NCBI GenBank assembly: GCA_963829355.1
Contig: CAWHHZ010000012.1
Coordinates: forward strand, 62,001 to 126,000
Length of the DNA stretch: 64,000 nt
Source: CAWHHZ01 sp963829355
GTDB lineage: Bacteria > Acidobacteriota > Thermoanaerobaculia > Gp7-AA8 > JAHWKK01
Direction: 5' to 3'
Each line of letters opens with the position of its first letter. Within the stretch, counting starts at the first letter, position 1. A program made the position numbers and the translations under genes. Under the pieces are notes generated by a model. It had not been told where the DNA came from. It was given only the letters and a program-made list of their open reading frames with translations, and made no database searches. Positions 16,437 to 26,380 of the stretch are shown piece after piece.

Positions 16437-18787
16437 ATGATCATGACTGCCACACGCATTCTCTCTCTCGCTCTGTTTACGTCGATGATCGCTCTGTCCG
16501 CGCCGGCGTCGATTGTCGATCGCACGCCGCTCGCCGATCCCCGGAGCGAGCTCGTCGACATCGGACCAGGAGCGGTCGTGGCGAGTGAATCCGCCTCGAT
16601 GTTTCTGCTGCATGGGCAGCGCATCACGACTGAAGGGGTCAACCTCGACGGGGAGCAGATCCCTGGAACAGAGGGCAGGGCCGTCGGTTGGACCGATGGC
16701 TGGCTCATCATCGACGAGACGATCGACTACCTCGAGATCAGTCGTCTCATGACTGACGGCACGGTCACTCCTTTCGCGAAGATTCCGCGACGGGGTGAGT
16801 TGCTCAGTTTCGCGTCGAATGACGGACGTCTCGCGATTCTCGAGCGAGAGGACGGAAATCCGACCAGGGTCTGGCTGACAGTCCTCGACGAGAGCGGCAT
16901 CATCAAACGCGCTCCGCTCGCGCGGCTCCACACCGGCGCCATCACGGCGTTTGGCAGCGGCTTCATGGCCGTGACGTCGGTACGCACGCAGGTGACCGAG
17001 ATCGTTCATGCCTGGCTGATTGATCGAGAAGGCATCCCTCAGGAGTTCGAGACGATCGGAGAGGTCCCGCTCTACTCGGTGCCGCCGGATCGCGAGCTCT
17101 CGCCTCTGCTCACTGTGTCGAAGCCGGGCGACCGCGTCCTGTTTCGTACGAGCCGCTCTCTGTACATCATCGATGGAGACCTCTCCGTTACCGGGCCGAT
17201 CACATTCTCTCCCTGGGGCAACATAGATCGCACTGCTCTCGCAATCGACGGCGGCTTTCTCGTGACCTACGGTTACTGGACCTCCGCGTTCGGGACGCTG
17301 TGGCGGGGGAGGGTGATCACGGCGGACGGGACGGTCAGAGATCAGCAGGAGATCGACCCGATCGTCGCCGGCGACCGCATCGGTGACACATACCTCGTCC
17401 TTCGCCCCTGGGGACATGCTGGGCTGGCGCAGGGAGATCCCCGCACGATCGTGGAGGCGCTGCGGATGAAGGTGCGTCTCCACCAGCCGCCAGAGTTGCG
17501 CGATACAGTCGTGACGGGTGAAGTCACGTTGACCGACATCACGTATCGTCAGTCGCGAACGGATCAGCAGCCGGGTGGGCGTTATTTCGTGCGCTTCGAC
17601 GCTGACGGCACCGTTCTCGACGACGATCTGGTACCGTTCCCCGGCAACGTCGTCGCGGCCATTCCGCAGGGATTTGCGTTTCTGGATCTCCAGCAGAACG
17701 CAATCACGATGCGCCGGCTCGACGCTCGGGGCGGGTGGATCGACGATGAGCCGATGGTCCTGACCTCCGTCGCGGAAGAGACCAGAGTGATCGCGGCCGA
17801 GTCAAACGGGCAGAACCTCGTCGTTGCGTGGGCCACCGAGGACGAGATCGTGTGGTCGGTGTACGGGTTGGATGGTTCGCCGCTGCGGGGTGAGCCGTAT
17901 CGAATGGCGCGGACAAATGAGCTGCAGAATAGCGGCCTCGTGCTCAACGGGCGTGAGAACGGTGAACGGCTTCTGATGCTGGAGGACACCGATCTCCCAT
18001 GCGAGCTGAGTCCCTGCTCTTTCGAGTTTCGCCACTGGTCCGTTGGAATCGACTCGAAAGGAGATCCGATCGGCTCGGTCAATCAGCTTCCGGCCGAAGT
18101 CGGTCTTCGTGCCGCGGGTCTGCCGGATGGGACGTGGGCGATTCCCGGCTATTTCGACGTGCATCAGCTCTCGCGGAGCGGCGTGCTGCTCCAGGAGACA
18201 CCATCACCATTCGACGAGCCGCACGATCTGCGCGCCACGGCGACAGGGTGGGAGGCGATCGTGCCGCATCCGATGCGTCTCGTGGAAGTGTCGGGGCTGG
18301 CGGATCTGATTCGTGTCACCTCACTCGAGGGTGTCGAGACCGCGCATTTCGGATCTCGGGGAGCGGCATCGCGTTCATCGATGATGCGCCCGCTCCGGAG
18401 CGGGGAAGGGTGCCATGGAACGGCCGGCTCGAAACGGTTCCGGGCGATCTCGCGCTGCGCGTCATTCGCACGGGGTCAGACGAGCACGGTCAACACTTCG
18501 GGATCTATGTGCGCAACGAGGGCACGAGTGCTGCCACGGGGGTGTGGCTGTATGCTCCGGTCATGATCGTGGACGGCGAGATCGTGCGAGGTGTGGCTGC
18601 GCTCCCGCCGATCGAGCCTGGCGAAACTGTCCACGTTCCTGCCACGATCGAGTTCCCCGGAGTGGTCGAACTGGAGTGGATACGGGTCTACTCGAGCGAC
18701 ATCACCGACATCGATCCGGCGGACAACGTCGTCAGGCTGTCGACCGCGCCGTTCGCTCCCAGCCGTGGGCGCGCCACGCGACGTTGA
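16437..18787 (+). CDS. Large exported protein with beta-rich body and CARDB-like domain (frameshifted)
   Basis: A signal peptide (residues 1-24) begins at ATG 16437. About 600 residues of repeating beta-strand segments follow, such as DGRLAILEREDG and NGQNLVVAWATED, resembling a degenerate propeller. The frame is broken near 18345-18358. One missing base would join it to a second frame that continues GSGIAFIDDAPAPERG and runs to 18787, adding a domain with FGIYVRNEGTSAATGVWLYA and GETVHVPATIEF that resembles CARDB/Ig-type adhesion domains. The repaired protein is about 784 residues. I do not know its function, but a surface or periplasmic protein is likely. Without repair it ends in Arg/Ser-rich nonsense at 18566. 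Confidence 0.65.
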
Positions 18788-18843
18788 TGGCGCGGCGTAT
18801 GCGGGTCGACGCCGAGAGATGGTCCCAGGGCTCACGCCGTAAT

Positions 18844-19095
18844 GGCGTTGAGTTGAGCGATTGTCACCCCGAGCGGGCGGGTGGGCGGGCAAGCGAGGGC
18901 CCGCCCTGAGGGGTGCTGGGAGGGGGAAACCGAAGGGGGCCTCGCAAGTTACGTGCTCTGTCGGCGTGGAGCTGGCGCTCGCTCATGCAGCGGCCCAGAC
19001 GTCACTGAGTACGAAACTCGCGAGCTGCCTCGCATGCCCACCCACCCGCCCGCTCGGCATGACGATTCTCGGTCGCACCCTTAACTCAACGCACT
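18844..19095. repeat. Long imperfect inverted repeat, family E, between convergent genes
   Basis: The left arm (18860-18898) has CCGAGCGGGCGGGTGGGCGG. Its inverse is at 19028-19063, CCACCCACCCGCCCGCTCGG. The outer bases also pair: GCGTTGAGTTGAG at 18847 with TTAACTCAACGC at 19081. The arms enclose about 130 bp with no recognised gene. The right end covers the stop codon of the UbiA-family gene. It may be a small mobile element now acting as a two-way terminator. Confidence 0.7.
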
Positions 19096-19998
19096 TGGCG
19101 TGATTACCAGGGCCGTCACCATTGCCAGGCCGACGGCGGCGTAGAGGATGCGGTAGCGCGTCTGCACCCGTGAGACGGTCGCATACGTGAGGCCTTCTCG
19201 CAGGGCCTGCAGCGACCAGTAGAGTTGCAGGGAGAAGAGGGCGACGAGTGCGGCGAGGGGAAGCGGGAGAATGCTCTGGATGCACAACCAGACGAATAGA
19301 ATCTGGGCGAGGGCGAACGTCACGAGGCTTGCGACGAAAACGCGGCGCGGGCCGAAGACGACTGCGTTGGTCCGGATGCCATTGAGCGCGTCGCCTTCGT
19401 GATCGCGGACCTCCTGAGTCATATGGCCAGCGGCGAAGATCAGCGCGAAGAACGTCGCCACCGTAAGACCGCGACGGTCGATGGGGGCTGCCATGGAGTA
19501 GCCGAGGAGAAAATGCAGGATACCTCCGGCGAGATGGGTCATGGAGTTGAGCACCGGTCGGCCCTTCCAGTTGAATCGAGGCAGGGAGTAGAGTGCGCTC
19601 AAAGCGGCGATGGCGACCGCAAGCCCGAGTGCGAGCGCCCCGACCAGGCTGAAGATGAGGAGACTGGCGACCAGCAGGCCGGCCGCCATGACACCCATGT
19701 CCCTCCGTCCGACGCCTCGTGTCGTGAAGACGCGGCTCGCCTTGTTCGGGTCCGCGAAGTCGCTCGTCAGGCCGGACCAGTCATTGAGCATGAAGATGTG
19801 TGTCACCAGCAACACGTTGGCGATCATGAGAGCCGCCAGCGGGATGACATCCTGGACGCTGAGACGGCCGATCGCGAATGCAATACCGAGCAGCGGCGGG
19901 CCCTGCAGAACCAGGATGTCCAGTGGGCGCAGACAGGATAGGTAACGGATCGCGACGCCTCCCGTGATCGAGTTAAACGTCGCGTTCGTATCGGTCAT
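19081..19998 (-). CDS. UbiA-family membrane prenyltransferase
   Basis: This 305-residue protein has eight to nine membrane helices and both aspartate-rich motifs of the UbiA superfamily: NDWSGLTSDFAD (residues 72-83) and the shorter DHEGD (198-202). These bind magnesium and a polyprenyl diphosphate, which is transferred to an aromatic or other acceptor. Some superfamily members are terpene cyclases. The ATG at 19998 lies inside the upstream gene, overlapping by 26 bases, so translation is coupled to the glycosyltransferase/cyclase-like protein. The acceptor is not predictable. The stop codon is within an inverted repeat. Confidence 0.87.
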   Translation of the reverse strand: MTDTNATFNSITGGVAIRYLSCLRPLDILVLQGPPLLGIAFAIGRLSVQDVIPLAALMIANVLLVTHIFMLNDWSGLTSDFADPNKASRVFTTRGVGRRDMGVMAAGLLVASLLIFSLVGALALGLAVAIAALSALYSLPRFNWKGRPVLNSMTHLAGGILHFLLGYSMAAPIDRRGLTVATFFALIFAAGHMTQEVRDHEGDALNGIRTNAVVFGPRRVFVASLVTFALAQILFVWLCIQSILPLPLAALVALFSLQLYWSLQALREGLTYATVSRVQTRYRILYAAVGLAMVTALVITPSALS

Positions 19999-22657
19999 AG
20001 AGCCTCAGCCAGAGGGCGTAACCCAGATCCTCGGACCAGTAGTATCTCGGGACCGTCGCCGTAAGGTCGTTGTGGTAGAAAAGGGGTGGATTCGTTCGTA
20101 TGAGTGCGAAGTCCTGTCTGGCGAGCTCGCGCATCACCGCCCGAATGCGAGCTCGGTCCGGAGACGCGCCTTGGGGCGTCGAGGGCGCTGCCACCAGCCG
20201 GGCGACCGTGGTCCAGATCTGCTGGTCCGCGACGGTCGTCTGCATCCTTGATTCGGGCAATTCGAGCTCGCACCCGGCGCGCTTCACATCGGGAACACGC
20301 AGGATTGGAGTCAGCGGTGCTTTTCGATAGTAGACCCAGAGCCGATCCTCGTCGGTGAGGGGCCGAAGATCGTCACAGAGCTCGCTCGCGGCCTCCGGGC
20401 GAACCTCGGAGAGCAGCAGCAACAAGTGCATCTGAATGCCTATGTCCGCAGGGTTCGGATCGTGGCCCGGATCGAGGCACTGGTAAGCCTCGCGTGGCGC
20501 GAGCCATGTCCGATAGAGTCCCTCGGCCGTTCGATACTGATCGATCGTCGCCAGCGCGGCCATTAATTGTTCCCGCTGGGGACCAGGAGCGATCCGCCAG
20601 ACGAGTGCCGTGTCGTCGGTATCGGGAGTAATCGCACAGCCGAGAGTTCCGATGCCGGGACCGTCGGGCCTCCCGTGGTAACGGACCAGTCCTCCGGCCT
20701 CGATCTGGGCCGTGAGATGCCTGCGCGCCCGCTGCAGGTCGTCTCCAAGGCCGCTCCAGGCGGCCACAGGATCGAGCAGATCGACGAGGAACGCGGTGAG
20801 AAACGTGTTCATCTCGGGCCGCGGGTCCCGGAAGCTCGTCCCGCTCGTGTACGCGGTGAGCCAGTACCCCCGCTCCTCGTGGTGCTCCTTAATGCGCCGC
20901 ACGGCCGTCCTGGCGCTTTCTTCGAGATCCGGGGAGGTGCCGCGGGTGAGTAGAGTGCCCGCGTCCTCCGCGAGTGCGTCCTGCACGGTCAGCTTGCGCT
21001 CCTGGAGGTAGTACTCCTGGCCCTTCTCCGAGGTCCAGACAAAGGCGGTTACGGAGTGCTCGCCAGCAGGCAATCCCGTCGTGTCGATCGGGATTCGCCA
21101 GCCGGAGGGGCTCGACTCGTCGAGCGCGGCGCGAACGTCAGGCCGGTCGAAGAAAGTGCGAGTGGATGCTGGCGGTTGGCCCTCGATCATGATCGCCACC
21201 TGCCACGGTGTCTTGCTCCCGGCGAGCGTCCAGCCGGTCGCGAACGCCTTCTGTCCGGCTGTGACGACCGAGGTCTGGCGGCCTTCGGCCTCGATTGCGT
21301 CAAATGTGCCGCGAATTCCCGTCGTGAAATCCGGCGGGGCGATGCCGTTCCTCAGCGATGTGAGCAACGATGCATTTCGCCACTGCCAAGCGCCGCGCAT
21401 ATCGTGATACTCCGCGCCCCGGTCCGCAGCGAAGATCGGGAGATCGTACGAAGGGGAGTAGCAGAAGGCACCAATCGCCTGGATGAGGATCGACACGCTC
21501 GTTGCCACCAGGAAGGCGATGCGCGCGGCACCACGCAACGCGGAAACCACCGGCACCAACATCCACAGGAGGAATGGCAGGAGGTCGGTCATGTAGCGCG
21601 GTCCCCACGAGAGTCCGCCTCGCCAGTCCGCCTTGGCATATAGCAGGATCTGAATGACCACCGCCGCCAGCATCGTCACTGTCAGGAGCCGGTCTTGGCG
21701 ACTCCGTGGGAAGGAGCGGCCCGCCAGCACCAGGAAAAGCAGAAAGGGGGAGAAGATCAGCAGACCCCGTGTGGGGCTGAACAGTAACCCCGCGACGCCG
21801 GGAAGGAGCTGGTGGCTGAAGAACCTGGCGTTGCCGATCAGTCCATAGCCGCCCAGAACATTGCCGGCCACGCCGAAGTTGTAGAGGGCCATGGTTGCCA
21901 GCGGCAGTGCCGACGCAGCGACGAGCCACGCCGCATGGCGCCGCCCGCCCGCCCAGAACAATCCGTAGATGCCCAACGCCGCCGCGAGAATGAGGTCTGG
22001 GGGGCGGTTGGCGGCGATCAGCCCCAGGAGCAAGCCCGTCGCGATGGCTCGCGGAACGGTCGACTCTCTCGTGAGGAAGAGAAGCGCGCCTATGACCAGC
22101 AGAGCACCCATTCCATGTTGCCACAGCGCCTGGCTGCTGATCGTCCAGGTCGTGGTGCCGAAGGCATAGGCTACCGTGAGCAGCAGCGCGATCGACCGGC
22201 GCGCCCGCCGGCGCAGCAGAAGATAAAGGAGCGATGCGCTGAGCGATGCGATCAGTGAGGCGGAAAGCTTTTCCATGATCCTCGCGAGGTGGTCGAGGCG
22301 TGCATTCGTCCAGCCAGTCAGAGTCAGATAGCTGGCTGCGGGAACGTAGAGCGGCGCGACCAGCAACGGCGTCACGATCGGGTACAGGGAAATGAAGTGG
22401 CCGTCTGGTCCGTGCAGCATCCAGAACGCGCCCGTTCCTCGCCCCTGAGCCGTTACCTCGGCCACCGGATCGAGGAAGACCGTCTGGAACTTGACGATCG
22501 CGAATGGCAGGTACCGCGCCGGGTACGTGTCGCCGGCAGTGATCGCACGCCCATTAACGTTGTAGATCAGCAGGCACAACAGGCCGATCAGAATGCTCGT
22601 TCGAAGACGACCGGGCTCGACGTAGCCTGCTCCGGTCGGCGATTCGGCCGCGATCAT
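19973..22657 (-). CDS. GT-C-type membrane protein fused to a DXDD (class II terpene cyclase-like) domain
   Basis: This is an 894-residue two-part protein. Residues about 20-410 are a polytopic membrane region with an acidic residue in the first loop (AGDTYPARYLP), as in GT-C glycosyltransferases, and RGGLSWGPRYMTDLLPF later on. Residues about 425-560 look like a beta-sandwich linker. Residues about 575-890 are helical and contain PDTDDTALVWR, with Asp679-Thr-Asp-Asp682. This is the DXDDTA protonating motif of squalene-hopene and class II diterpene cyclases. The gene overlaps a UbiA-family gene. Inference: a membrane enzyme acting on a lipid or prenyl substrate. The motif could instead be retained in a non-cyclase alpha/alpha-barrel. 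The start ATG has only a weak ribosome binding site. Confidence 0.65.
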   Translation of the reverse strand: MIAAESPTGAGYVEPGRLRTSILIGLLCLLIYNVNGRAITAGDTYPARYLPFAIVKFQTVFLDPVAEVTAQGRGTGAFWMLHGPDGHFISLYPIVTPLLVAPLYVPAASYLTLTGWTNARLDHLARIMEKLSASLIASLSASLLYLLLRRRARRSIALLLTVAYAFGTTTWTISSQALWQHGMGALLVIGALLFLTRESTVPRAIATGLLLGLIAANRPPDLILAAALGIYGLFWAGGRRHAAWLVAASALPLATMALYNFGVAGNVLGGYGLIGNARFFSHQLLPGVAGLLFSPTRGLLIFSPFLLFLVLAGRSFPRSRQDRLLTVTMLAAVVIQILLYAKADWRGGLSWGPRYMTDLLPFLLWMLVPVVSALRGAARIAFLVATSVSILIQAIGAFCYSPSYDLPIFAADRGAEYHDMRGAWQWRNASLLTSLRNGIAPPDFTTGIRGTFDAIEAEGRQTSVVTAGQKAFATGWTLAGSKTPWQVAIMIEGQPPASTRTFFDRPDVRAALDESSPSGWRIPIDTTGLPAGEHSVTAFVWTSEKGQEYYLQERKLTVQDALAEDAGTLLTRGTSPDLEESARTAVRRIKEHHEERGYWLTAYTSGTSFRDPRPEMNTFLTAFLVDLLDPVAAWSGLGDDLQRARRHLTAQIEAGGLVRYHGRPDGPGIGTLGCAITPDTDDTALVWRIAPGPQREQLMAALATIDQYRTAEGLYRTWLAPREAYQCLDPGHDPNPADIGIQMHLLLLLSEVRPEAASELCDDLRPLTDEDRLWVYYRKAPLTPILRVPDVKRAGCELELPESRMQTTVADQQIWTTVARLVAAPSTPQGASPDRARIRAVMRELARQDFALIRTNPPLFYHNDLTATVPRYYWSEDLGYALWLRLYDRYERDV

Positions 22658-22790
22658 CGCATCCTGTTTGGGGAGTGGTCTCTCATGCGGTTTTCCTAGC
22701 TCTCCCGCAGAATGGCGGAAGCTGTGCCGAGTCTACTACACGCTTCCAGTTCACCCGGAGGTGAGCCCCTCGGTTCAGATTGGTTCAGAT

Positions 22791-22939
22791 GGGGACAGGT
22801 CTTTGATTGGCGGTGAAGTCTACTCCGATGGGGACAGGTCTTTGATTGGCGGTGAAGTCTACGAGGAGTAGAGGTTTTCGCCGATTCAGCGAGATTTTCT
22901 ACGAGGGGTAGAATCGACCGTCGAACGAAGACCTGTCCC
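22791..22939. repeat. Family A palindromic repeat, copy 3, with tandem left end
   Basis: The unit 22830-22939 opens GGGGACAGGTCTTTG and closes GAAGACCTGTCCC, with two TCTACGAGG-N-GTAGA inner palindromes. The first 39 bases of the unit are present twice in direct tandem, at 22791 and 22830. It lies in the 340-bp gap between the glycosyltransferase-like gene and the converging end of the FNT transporter. Nothing else in that gap is recognisable. Confidence 0.85.
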
Positions 22940-22998
22940 TTTCTTCTTCACGGCCCTGGCTGGGGGAATGGTGACGATCGATTCTGATCTCTGGAGCT

Positions 22999-23835
22999 TC
23001 AGTCGCCGTGGTCCTCGGCGATGACCTGAGCGTGATTGAGAGTCGTTACGAGCAGGACGCCACCGATCGTGTTCCCGATCAGCACCGGGATCAGGTAGCT
23101 CACGACATACTCGAGGAAGCGTATCTCGCCATCGGCGACGAGGTAGAGGGTCTCGACCGAACCAGCGATGATGTGCGTCAGGCCGGTGATTGCGAGAATG
23201 TAGGTCGTCACGATGATGGTCCAGAATCTCGCCGACTCGGAGGCAGGGAGTAGCCACACCATCAGCGCCACGAGCCACCCTCCGAGGATCCCCTTGAGTA
23301 GGGCGGTCCAGAAGGAGTGCTGCATCGACTCGTGACCGATGGCGCTGAACGCCGCGCGGATCTCAGGCGAGAAGATCTCGGTGTTCGCGGAAGCGGCAGC
23401 GAAAAGAAACGCTCCGACGAGATTGGTGAAGAGGACGATTGCCCATAGACGCAGCATATCGGTGACGGCGCGCCGTGTCCGGTCGTGCAATGCGGGGAGC
23501 GCGGCGACGAGCGTACTCTCGGTGTAGAGCTGCTGGCGACCGAGCGTGACAAAGAGAAATCCGACGCAGTAGCCGAAGCTCGAGACGGCGGGGGTCCACT
23601 TCGCCTCCGGAAGCAAGCTCCGCAGAGCTCCTTCGCCAGCGAGTGAGAACCCCATCGACAATCCGGCCGCCAGCCCCGACCAGAATAGCGACGAGGAGGG
23701 CCGGCTCAATTCTTCGCGCCCCTCCTTCATGATGGCGCGGTGGACGATTACCGCACTGGGCGATTGCCTCTCTTCGGCTTCTTCCTCCTGTTGTGCCTTG
23801 TCGACGACGTCGTCTCTCGACTCTTTCCCGGCCAT
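22999..23835 (-). CDS. Formate/nitrite transporter (FNT) family channel
   Basis: The ATG at 23835 follows GGAGGGTTCGGGT, a good ribosome binding site. The 278-residue protein has a charged N-terminal tail and six membrane helices of the FocA/NirC/YfdC fold. Visible family blocks are FWSGLAAGLSMGFSLAGE, the FTNLVGAFLF loop of helix 3 and LIPVLIGNTIGGVLLV in helix 6. FNT channels form pentamers that pass small monovalent anions such as formate, nitrite or hydrosulfide. The acidic tail is most like YfdC-type members. A small two-helix protein gene lies upstream on the same strand. Confidence 0.92.
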   Translation of the reverse strand: MAGKESRDDVVDKAQQEEEAEERQSPSAVIVHRAIMKEGREELSRPSSSLFWSGLAAGLSMGFSLAGEGALRSLLPEAKWTPAVSSFGYCVGFLFVTLGRQQLYTESTLVAALPALHDRTRRAVTDMLRLWAIVLFTNLVGAFLFAAASANTEIFSPEIRAAFSAIGHESMQHSFWTALLKGILGGWLVALMVWLLPASESARFWTIIVTTYILAITGLTHIIAGSVETLYLVADGEIRFLEYVVSYLIPVLIGNTIGGVLLVTTLNHAQVIAEDHGD

Positions 23836-23881
23836 ACCCGAACCCTCCGGGGCGGCAATGCTGCACCATTCAGACCACGCG

Positions 23882-24103
23882 CTACAGATCTTCTGCCGGA
23901 TGCTTCGGTATGCGCCGCCACCTCACGATGAGCATCGAGAGCAGGGCTCCGAACGCCATGCCCGCTGCGAAGATCGTCACGAAATCGACCGAGCGGATCG
24001 AAGCGGCAGCTTCGCTCTGGGTCAGCCGCGCGAGGGGGAGCAGGACGAAGAGAAACAGGGCAGCGTAGAGGAACATCGGCCGTTTCGAGACATTCTTCTT
24101 CAT
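23882..24103 (-). CDS. Small two-helix membrane protein, unknown
   Basis: A GAAAGGATC ribosome binding site lies 9 bases before the ATG at 24103. The 73-residue product has two hydrophobic helices (about 10-27 and 40-60) with a basic C-terminus (VRWRRIPKHPAEDL), so both ends probably face the cytoplasm. I recognise no family. It lies 46 bp upstream of the FNT channel gene on the same strand and may share its transcript. Confidence 0.6.
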   Translation of the reverse strand: MKKNVSKRPMFLYAALFLFVLLPLARLTQSEAAASIRSVDFVTIFAAGMAFGALLSMLIVRWRRIPKHPAEDL

Positions 24104-24205
24104 GTTGATATTGATCCTTTCAGGGTCGTGGAACGATTCCGCCGGTGATCATCGGTCAACGATGAGGGATAGATGACGCATGGAGTCGCCTGCGATCCGC
24201 CGGGC

Positions 24206-26380
24206 TCAACTCGGCTTTGCGTCGGGTTTTCCGGTCTTGTTCTCCGGCGCGGTGGGTGGCGTCTCGGGAGCTCTGGAGGGCTCGGGCTTCATCTCCAGAC
24301 GCTCTCCGGTGGCCTTGTCGAACACCTGATTTCGCAGGAAATCGTGCGTCGTCCATGGAGCTCCGCCGCCCCCGAGGTATTTCTCGAACCACTCGAGATG
24401 CGCTGTGTAGTAGAGCGCCATCTCGTACCAGCTTGGCCAGTGTCCGGCATTCTCGAAGATGATCAGTCGTGAGGGGACTCCCATCTTCTGGAGATCCGTG
24501 AAGAGCTCCAGCGACTGCGTGTACGGGACGCGATAGTCGAGCTCGCCCGAGATCACGAGTGTGGGCGTCCTGAAGTTCTCCACGTACTCCGAGGGGCTCC
24601 ACTTCTCGTAAAGATCCGAGGTCCACGGCTGGCCACGCAGGTCCCATTCCGGGAACCAGAGCTCCTCGGTTGCCGAATACATCGAGCGGAGATCGTAGAC
24701 CCCCATCATCGAGGCGAGCGCCTTGAAACGCTGCGTGTGACCGAGGAACCAGTCCATCATGTAGCCGCCATACGACCAGCCCATCGCACCGATCCGGTTC
24801 GCATCGACGTAGGGGAGCTTTTCGAGCTGATCGGTGACCTTCATCAGGTCCTCGAAGACCGCGCCGCCCCAGTCGCCCGAGATCTGGGCGGTGAAATCCT
24901 GACCGTACCCGGTCGAGCCGTGCGGGTTGGCGAACGCGACGACGTACCCTGCGCCCGGGTAGACCTGCCAGTCGCCGCGGAAGGCGTCGCCGAACATGCC
25001 CTGAGGGCCGCCATGCACGTTGAGGATCAGAGGGTACTTCTTTTCGGGATCGAAATCGTGCGGCTTGACGATGAACACCTGGATCTTCGCGCCGAGCGCA
25101 CCCTCGACCCAGATCGACTCTGCCGGGCGGATGTCGACTTCGTTCACGAGATCATCATTGAGATGCGTGATGACTGTGGTCTTGCCATCTTTGTAGCGAT
25201 AGATCTCGGAAGGTTGTCCCACCGAACGCGAAGAGAAGTAGATCGCTCCGCCGGGCCCGGTCGTGAACTCGTCGATCGCGGCACGTTCGAGGACCTTTTG
25301 GATCGATCCCTTCTGAAGGTCGAGGCGGTAGAGCGGTGTGTTCCCCTCCACCGGCCCCGAGAATTCGATCGTACGCGAGTCTGCGGACCACTCGAAGTCG
25401 TCGACCCAGTTCCGGAACGACTCGGTCATCACGCGTGAGTCTGTCGTTTTCCTGTCGATCAATGCGAGACGGAAGAGATCCGCTTCGTAGTCCGGCTGCT
25501 TCTGCATACGGTACGCGATCCATCGGCCGTCGGGTGAGTAGCGCGGGGTTCCGTCGAATGCGGGATTCGTGGTGATCGGCTTTGCGATGAGCTCTTTGTC
25601 GTCGAGTGACACGACATAGAGATCGTTGTTGGTCGAGGATGCGGGATTCTCGACGCGTTTCGAGCTGAAGGCGACCTCTCTGGAGTCAGGCGAGATGTCG
25701 TACTGGCTCGGTCCTGAGAGCTGGAAGGCGGGCGAATCGAAATCACCCGGCGTGAGATCACGGATCTCGCGGCCGGCGACCGTTATCTGGAAGATATGGG
25801 TCCGCGTGCCGTCCTTCCACGCGGTCCAGTGACGGTAGAGGAGATCGTCCGCCATGTGCGCCTTCAGGGGCCCGTTCTGCCAGCGGTCCATGATCTTCTG
25901 ATTGCACGCGTCGTCCGCACCGCACTCGGGGTAGACGTCGGTGGAGAAGATCAGAAAGCTGCCGTCAGGGGACCAGAGCGGATCCGACACGCCCGTGGAG
26001 ATATCGGTGAGCTTGACAGCTTCGCCGCCTACGACCGGGAGAAGCCAGAGATTGGAGTGTTCTTCCGTGGTTCGTACGAACGAGATCCACTTGCCGTCGG
26101 GAGAAAACTGTGGAGACCCTGAGCTCTCCTTCCCCTGGGTTAGCTGGCGCGTCGTGCCGCGCTCGAGGTTCATCAGCCATACCTGTGTCGTCCGCTTCGC
26201 CCGTGCCAGATCCGAGGTCGTGACGGCGTAGACCAGCGAGTGACCGTCGGGACTGATGTCGATCGACGAGGGGGATTCGACGCGGTAGAGATCTTCTATG
26301 GTGAATGGGCTTTTCGCCGCTGCGAGCGGAGTTGCGAGAACCAGCAGTGTGATGACGAGGGTCGGGAGAGAACGCTTCAT
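24206..26380 (-). CDS. S9-family prolyl-oligopeptidase-type serine peptidase, secreted
   Basis: The ATG at 26380 starts a signal peptide (residues 1-23, ending AAA-KSPF). Residues about 30-420 are a seven-bladed TolB/DPP-type propeller, with repeats such as GTPRYSPDGRWIAYRMQ and SPQFSPDGKWISFV. Residues about 450-690 are the alpha/beta-hydrolase domain. The catalytic serine is in GWSYGGYM (about 535), the aspartate in GELDYRVPY (about 615) and the histidine in AGHWPSWY (about 646). The family removes or cuts short peptides, often acylaminoacyl or dipeptidyl ends. The protein is 724 residues with a Lys/Pro-rich tail. It is probably periplasmic and involved in peptide scavenging. Confidence 0.93.
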   Translation of the reverse strand: MKRSLPTLVITLLVLATPLAAAKSPFTIEDLYRVESPSSIDISPDGHSLVYAVTTSDLARAKRTTQVWLMNLERGTTRQLTQGKESSGSPQFSPDGKWISFVRTTEEHSNLWLLPVVGGEAVKLTDISTGVSDPLWSPDGSFLIFSTDVYPECGADDACNQKIMDRWQNGPLKAHMADDLLYRHWTAWKDGTRTHIFQITVAGREIRDLTPGDFDSPAFQLSGPSQYDISPDSREVAFSSKRVENPASSTNNDLYVVSLDDKELIAKPITTNPAFDGTPRYSPDGRWIAYRMQKQPDYEADLFRLALIDRKTTDSRVMTESFRNWVDDFEWSADSRTIEFSGPVEGNTPLYRLDLQKGSIQKVLERAAIDEFTTGPGGAIYFSSRSVGQPSEIYRYKDGKTTVITHLNDDLVNEVDIRPAESIWVEGALGAKIQVFIVKPHDFDPEKKYPLILNVHGGPQGMFGDAFRGDWQVYPGAGYVVAFANPHGSTGYGQDFTAQISGDWGGAVFEDLMKVTDQLEKLPYVDANRIGAMGWSYGGYMMDWFLGHTQRFKALASMMGVYDLRSMYSATEELWFPEWDLRGQPWTSDLYEKWSPSEYVENFRTPTLVISGELDYRVPYTQSLELFTDLQKMGVPSRLIIFENAGHWPSWYEMALYYTAHLEWFEKYLGGGGAPWTTHDFLRNQVFDKATGERLEMKPEPSRAPETPPTAPENKTGKPDAKPS

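Noticed and set aside
15278..16711. A 477-codon minus-strand frame opposite the DprA-like gene
   Set aside because: Low-complexity Arg/Asp composition, no recognisable motif, and conflict with a coupled plus-strand gene.
19973..22657. Calling the large membrane protein a confirmed squalene-hopene cyclase
   Set aside because: Only the DXDDTA motif and helical character support it. The QW repeats typical of squalene cyclases are not evident, so only a cyclase-like domain is claimed.
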